A DNA stretch of 57,277 nt from Syntrophorhabdaceae bacterium (GTDB taxonomy: Bacteria > Desulfobacterota > Syntrophorhabdia > Syntrophorhabdales > Syntrophorhabdaceae), in assembly GCA_035541755.1 (NCBI GenBank), contig DATKMQ010000031.1, forward strand, positions 1-57,277, given 5' to 3'. The stretch's first letter is position 1. Every line of letters begins with the position of its first letter. Shown here in pieces: positions 53,928 to 57,277 of this stretch. The position numbers and the translations under genes were made by a program. Under the pieces are notes generated by a model that was not told the DNA's origin, did no database searches, and was given only the letters and a program-made list of their open reading frames with translations.

Positions 53928-54355
53928 TCTGCCTTCTCCTTGTTCTCGTGGAGCGGACCAAGCTCATGCACCTGTTTCGTAAAATTAGTCACGACCTGCT
54001 GCCACCTCTGGCCTTCCGAGGCGGAAACCCAGGTGTAATGGAACCTCTTATCGTCAATGCCCACGAAGGGAAGCATTCTTTTCAGCATCTCAAGACGCCT
54101 GCGTGCATAGAAATTGCCGTCGGAGTAATGGCAATCGCGGGGATGGCAACCGGAGACAAGCACGCCGTCAGCGCCGGTGAGTAGCGCTCTTACCACGAAG
54201 AGCGGGTCTACGCGTCCGGAGCACGGCACCCGGATAATGCGCAAATCCGTGGGCTGTTTGAACCGCCCCACTCCGGCAGTATCGGCTCCGCCGTAGGAGC
54301 ACCAGTTACAGAGAAAGCCGACGATGCGCAGTTCCTTTGATGCTACGTCTGACAT
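53924..54355 (-). CDS. flxD: FlxD / MvhD-type hydrogenase iron-sulfur subunit
   Basis: This 143-aa MvhD-like protein contains LCNWCSYGGADTAGVGR, RVPCSGRVDPLFVVRAL and GADGVLVSGCHPRDCHYSDGN, the Cys pattern that holds a 2Fe-2S cluster. It couples HdrA to its electron donor. In some relatives one of these Cys positions is Sec, but here all are Cys. It overlaps hdrA by 13 nt and flxC by 4 nt, consistent with one polycistronic message. Confidence 0.9.
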   Translation of the reverse strand: MSDVASKELRIVGFLCNWCSYGGADTAGVGRFKQPTDLRIIRVPCSGRVDPLFVVRALLTGADGVLVSGCHPRDCHYSDGNFYARRRLEMLKRMLPFVGIDDKRFHYTWVSASEGQRWQQVVTNFTKQVHELGPLHENKEKAE

Positions 54356-56304
54356 ATGGCATTAACCTCCGAGAGGAGCTGATTATCCGTAAAATGCTGC
54401 AACTGAATAGCGCCGCAGGGACAAGTAGATGTGCAGACGCCGCATCCGGCGCAGACAGTCTCGATGACTTTGGCGACCTTCTTGCCACTCCGTAGCGTGT
54501 CTTCAACGATGGCGCCGAAGGGGCAGGTCTTGAGGCACTTAAGACAGCCCACGCAGGTATTCATATTGACTTGAGCAATGGCTGGATCCGACTCAAGCAT
54601 GTCCTTGGAGAAGAGCGAGAGCACCTTACTCGCCGCCGCACTCCCCTGGGTCACCGATGCGGGAATGTCTTTTAGCCCCTGGCATGCGCCCGCGAGGAAG
54701 ACCCCCGATGTATTCGTCTCCACAGGTCTCAGTTTAGGGTGACTTTCAACGTAGAACCCGAATGTGTCATAGGAGATATGGAGCTTCTCTGCCATCTGCG
54801 GCGCACCTTCAGCCGCTGTAGCGGCAGTGGCGAGGACCACAAGGTCGGCTTCCACTTCGACCCTCGTGCCGAGGAGCGTATCCACGCCCTGGACCACCAT
54901 CTTTTTGCCCTTTGGGTAGATCCTCGATACGCGGCCGCGAATGTATTTTACCCCATAGTCTTCCTGGGCCCGACGCGTGAACTCGTCATAGCCTTTGCCC
55001 GGCGAACGAATATCCATATAGAAGACGTAGGACTGTGAATCGGGGATATGGTCTTTGGTAAGGATCGCCTGCTTGGCGATATACATGCAACAGAAGTTGG
55101 AACAGTAAGGCACGCCGATGGACTTGTCACGGGAGCCCGCACAGGCGACAAAGACGACCGTCTTGGGTTCCTCATGATCCGAGGGCCTGATAATGTGCCC
55201 CGAGGTGGGGCCCGACGCATTGAGATAGCGCTCATACTGGATGCCGGTGATCACATCGGGATATCTGCCCCCGCCGTATTCAGGAAGCCTTTCCTGATCG
55301 ATGAGCCCGTAGCCTGTGGCTACAATGATGGCGCCCACTTCTTCCGTCACGATCTCGTCCTGTTGCTCGTAGCTGATGGCGCCGGTAGGACAGACCTTGG
55401 CACAGACGCCGCATTTGCCTTTGGTGAACTGACGGCAGTATTTCGGGTCTATCTTGGCCTTTTTCGGAATCGCCTGTGGAAATGGGATATTAATGGCCCG
55501 CGTCGGCGCGGCGCCGAAATTGAAATAGTCATAGGCGTTCTTGGTAGGGCATTTCTCCATGCAGAGGCCGCAACCGGTGCATTTGGACCAATCCACATAG
55601 GCCGCCTTCTTTCTGATCTTGATCTGGTAGTTGCCCACATATCCCTTGATCTCTTCGATCTCAGAGTAAGCGTAAAGCTTTATCTTCTCGTGCTGTCCCA
55701 CATCGACCATCTTAGGCCCAAGGATGCAAATGGAGCAATCGATTGTGGGGAAGGTCTTGTCGAGACGGGCCATCATGCCGCCGATGGCCGGGCTTTTCTC
55801 CACCATGACCACATCCAGACCGCCGTCTGCACAGTCAAGGGCTGCCTGCATACCTGCCACACCGCCGCCCAGTACCATGACCCGTTTGTTGATCTTGAAG
55901 GATGCCGCGTACAGAGGCTTATTCTGCTGCACTTTGGCCACGGCCATGGCCACTTCGTCGAGCGCCTTTCTCGTGTTTGATTCTTTATCGAGGCCTATCC
56001 AGGAAACATGCTCCCTGATGTTGGCCATCTCGAGGAAATACCGGTTAAGCCCTGCCTTCTCGATGGTCTTACGAAAGGTATTCTCATGCATGCGGGGCGA
56101 ACATGCCGCCACCACGATCCGGTCGAGTTTCTCCCGCTTGATAGCGGCCTTGATCTCGTCCTGGCCCGGCTCCGAACAGGTGTACATATAGTTCGTTGCA
56201 AAGGCAACACCGGGGAGTTTTCTCGCTTCGGCTGCTACCCTGGCCACGTCGACAGTGCCCGCGATATTGCTTCCACAATGGCAAATAAATACACCAACCC
56301 GCAT
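54343..56304 (-). CDS. hdrA: Heterodisulfide reductase subunit A (HdrA)
   Basis: This 653-aa FAD- and iron-sulfur protein carries the bifurcating flavin. In order: VGVFICHCGSNIAGTVD, AACSPRMHENTF, the FAD site VMVLGGGVAGMQAALDCADGG (about residue 145), cluster motifs CTGCGLCMEKCP and CGVCAKVCP, the NCCMYIAKQA segment with the conserved Cys, and two C-terminal ferredoxin sets, CVGCLKCLKTCP and CAGCGVCTSTCP. All ligands are Cys. HdrA splits electrons between a high-potential disulfide route (HdrBC) and ferredoxin. It begins 3 nt after hdrB ends. Confidence 0.96.
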   Translation of the reverse strand: MRVGVFICHCGSNIAGTVDVARVAAEARKLPGVAFATNYMYTCSEPGQDEIKAAIKREKLDRIVVAACSPRMHENTFRKTIEKAGLNRYFLEMANIREHVSWIGLDKESNTRKALDEVAMAVAKVQQNKPLYAASFKINKRVMVLGGGVAGMQAALDCADGGLDVVMVEKSPAIGGMMARLDKTFPTIDCSICILGPKMVDVGQHEKIKLYAYSEIEEIKGYVGNYQIKIRKKAAYVDWSKCTGCGLCMEKCPTKNAYDYFNFGAAPTRAINIPFPQAIPKKAKIDPKYCRQFTKGKCGVCAKVCPTGAISYEQQDEIVTEEVGAIIVATGYGLIDQERLPEYGGGRYPDVITGIQYERYLNASGPTSGHIIRPSDHEEPKTVVFVACAGSRDKSIGVPYCSNFCCMYIAKQAILTKDHIPDSQSYVFYMDIRSPGKGYDEFTRRAQEDYGVKYIRGRVSRIYPKGKKMVVQGVDTLLGTRVEVEADLVVLATAATAAEGAPQMAEKLHISYDTFGFYVESHPKLRPVETNTSGVFLAGACQGLKDIPASVTQGSAAASKVLSLFSKDMLESDPAIAQVNMNTCVGCLKCLKTCPFGAIVEDTLRSGKKVAKVIETVCAGCGVCTSTCPCGAIQLQHFTDNQLLSEVNAICQT

Positions 56305-56307
56305 GGA

Positions 56308-57277
56308 TCAGGTCTCCTCTGGTTTGGTTTCTTCTGATGCGCCCTTTGCTTTGGTTTTGGACGCTTTCTTAGCTGCCTCTTCTGCCGCTTTCTCAACTTC
56401 GAATTCTTTCTTGGTCACGCGCCTGATCACGTGATCGGCGCTCACAAATATCTTATCGAGACCGAGTTCTTTGGGGGAATATCCGTACGCAAGACCCATG
56501 ACCTGAGTAAAGTAGAGTACAGGAAGCTTGAAATTCGATTTCATGAGACTGTTCACCTGGCCCTGCCTCAGATCAAGGTTCTGCTGGCAGAGCGGACATG
56601 CCACAACCACACAGTTCGCGCCGGCCTCTACGGCCATTAAAAGAACCTTGTAGGTGAGCTCGTTCACCATCTCACGTTTGGGCATACTGAAAGCCGCACC
56701 GCAACATTCCGTCTTAAACGCGAAGTCACGAACCTCGACCCCGAGGGCGGCAAGGAGCTTATCCATGGCTGTCGGATTCTCCGGGTCGTCAAACCGGGCG
56801 ATGTCCGGGGGTCTGTTCAGGATACATCCATAATAAGGAACGGCTTTGAGATCAGGCAATATATGGGTCACCCTTGCCGCAATGGCGTCAAGGCCGATAT
56901 CTTCGTAGATCACCTGGAGCGATGACTTTGCCTCCACACCACAGTTATAAGGTTCGTCGAGGAGCTCATTGACTTCATCCTTGAAGGCTTCGTCTGCCAT
57001 ATTATGGTTCGCCTTCTTAAACGCCATGAGACACGACGGACACGGCGTGGTGATCGTCGTGAGTCCCATCTTCTCCACGATGGCGAGGTTACGGGCGGCC
57101 AGCGCCGCAGCGAACACGTGGTCCACGGTGTGGGCCGGTGTGGAACCGCAACAGCTCCAGTCATCGGGCTCGATAAGCTCGACGCCCAAGGCCTTCATAA
57201 CCACCTTTAAGGAATCGTCGTATTCTTTGGCAGTGCCTTCCAGCGAACATCCGCAGAAATGGGCATATCGTGTCTCA
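56308..57277 (-). CDS. hdrB: Heterodisulfide reductase subunit B (HdrB), 5' end outside the window
   Basis: The frame stays open to the right edge, where it reads ETRYAHFCGCSLEGTAKEYD, so only the first few residues are missing. An ATG at 57204 is internal. Cys-rich CCG domains are clear: CCGSTPAH, CPSCLMAFKK, CGVEAKSS, CCGAAFSM and CPLCQQNLDLRQGQ. These hold the noncubane 4Fe-4S clusters that reduce disulfides. The last 40 residues are an unusual Lys/Ala/Glu-rich tail. hdrC is expected just outside the window. Confidence 0.93.
   Translation of the reverse strand, partial: ETRYAHFCGCSLEGTAKEYDDSLKVVMKALGVELIEPDDWSCCGSTPAHTVDHVFAAALAARNLAIVEKMGLTTITTPCPSCLMAFKKANHNMADEAFKDEVNELLDEPYNCGVEAKSSLQVIYEDIGLDAIAARVTHILPDLKAVPYYGCILNRPPDIARFDDPENPTAMDKLLAALGVEVRDFAFKTECCGAAFSMPKREMVNELTYKVLLMAVEAGANCVVVACPLCQQNLDLRQGQVNSLMKSNFKLPVLYFTQVMGLAYGYSPKELGLDKIFVSADHVIRRVTKKEFEVEKAAEEAAKKASKTKAKGASEETKPEET

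Noticed and set aside
55048-55980. 310-codon frame antisense to hdrA
   Set aside because: The product is a Gly/His/Asp-rich shadow of the HdrA cluster motifs. hdrA is intact on the minus strand.
53924-56304. Selenocysteine in flxD or hdrA, as in some relatives
   Set aside because: Both frames are open without internal TGA and all ligand positions read Cys.
1-57277. CRISPR arrays, insertion sequences or prophage
   Set aside because: I saw no regularly spaced direct repeats, no transposase or integrase, and no phage structural gene.

Overview
The window is about 57 kb of a Gram-negative, strictly anaerobic bacterium of the deltaproteobacterial (Desulfobacterota) type, possibly close to syntrophic aromatic degraders such as Syntrophorhabdales. 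That placement is inferred from gene content, not computed. The main pointers are a FlxABCD-HdrAB electron-bifurcation operon, a UGSC-family selenoprotein, a periplasmic four-heme cytochrome, bactofilins and a PyrR-led pyrimidine operon. Most of the window is ordinary, tightly packed core genome with GC-rich codon use and many ATGA/GTGA stop-start overlaps.

Layout. 1-3.6 kb: a terminator, a DUF1003 membrane protein, a DUF6504-like protein, a short NagA-like deacetylase carrying an in-frame G-quadruplex-type repeat, and an SfsA-DUF123 fusion. 3.6-6 kb: a DUF1460 cell-wall protein, then leftward genes for a 212-aa unknown, a PC4-like protein, a small basic protein and a cold-shock protein. 6.3-8.7 kb: an M23 peptidase followed by three bactofilins. 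8.8-11.7 kb: a tiny two-cluster ferredoxin translationally coupled to pyrR-pyrB-pyrC. 11.9-14.8 kb: motA-motB and a REC/degenerate HD-GYP regulator. 14.9-18.8 kb: ribF, tRNA-Leu(CAG), an alcohol dehydrogenase, larE and an FKBP isomerase. 18.9-25.1 kb: an S1-repeat protein, two DUF2939-like paralogues, DUF763, a tRNA nucleotidyltransferase, a PhoU-like protein and a solitary EF-Tu domain-II-like protein. 25.3-32.4 kb: mnmG, a short QueG-like protein, carA and carB. 32.5-36.8 kb: a flavin/PPOX-like protein and its MarR regulator with matched operators, kup, a DUF6125-like protein and aquaporin.

The most notable region is 37.2-42.0 kb. It is one rightward transcription unit of exported redox proteins: a UGSC selenoprotein read through an in-frame UGA, a rhodanese, a four-heme cytochrome c, a DUF1573 protein that also needs readthrough of an in-frame UGA (giving a UxC motif where the family has CxC), and an MFS transporter. 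Both UGA codons are followed, about 20 nt later, by a hairpin that fits the bacterial SECIS layout. I propose a periplasmic selenium/sulfur redox module; the DUF1573 selenoprotein is the item I think may be undescribed.

42-51 kb is looser and looks like an accessory area. It holds a GH57 branching enzyme, a papain-like protease gene ruined by two internal deletions, a 590-aa protein with two beta domains joined by a long acidic spacer, a Tat-exported CrtI-like oxidoreductase with a second MarR regulator, and an AT-richer patch with a nuclease-like gene interrupted by a stop. 51.0-57.3 kb is the leftward hdrB-hdrA-flxD-flxC-flxB-flxA operon. It ends at a strong composite terminator, and hdrB runs off the right edge.
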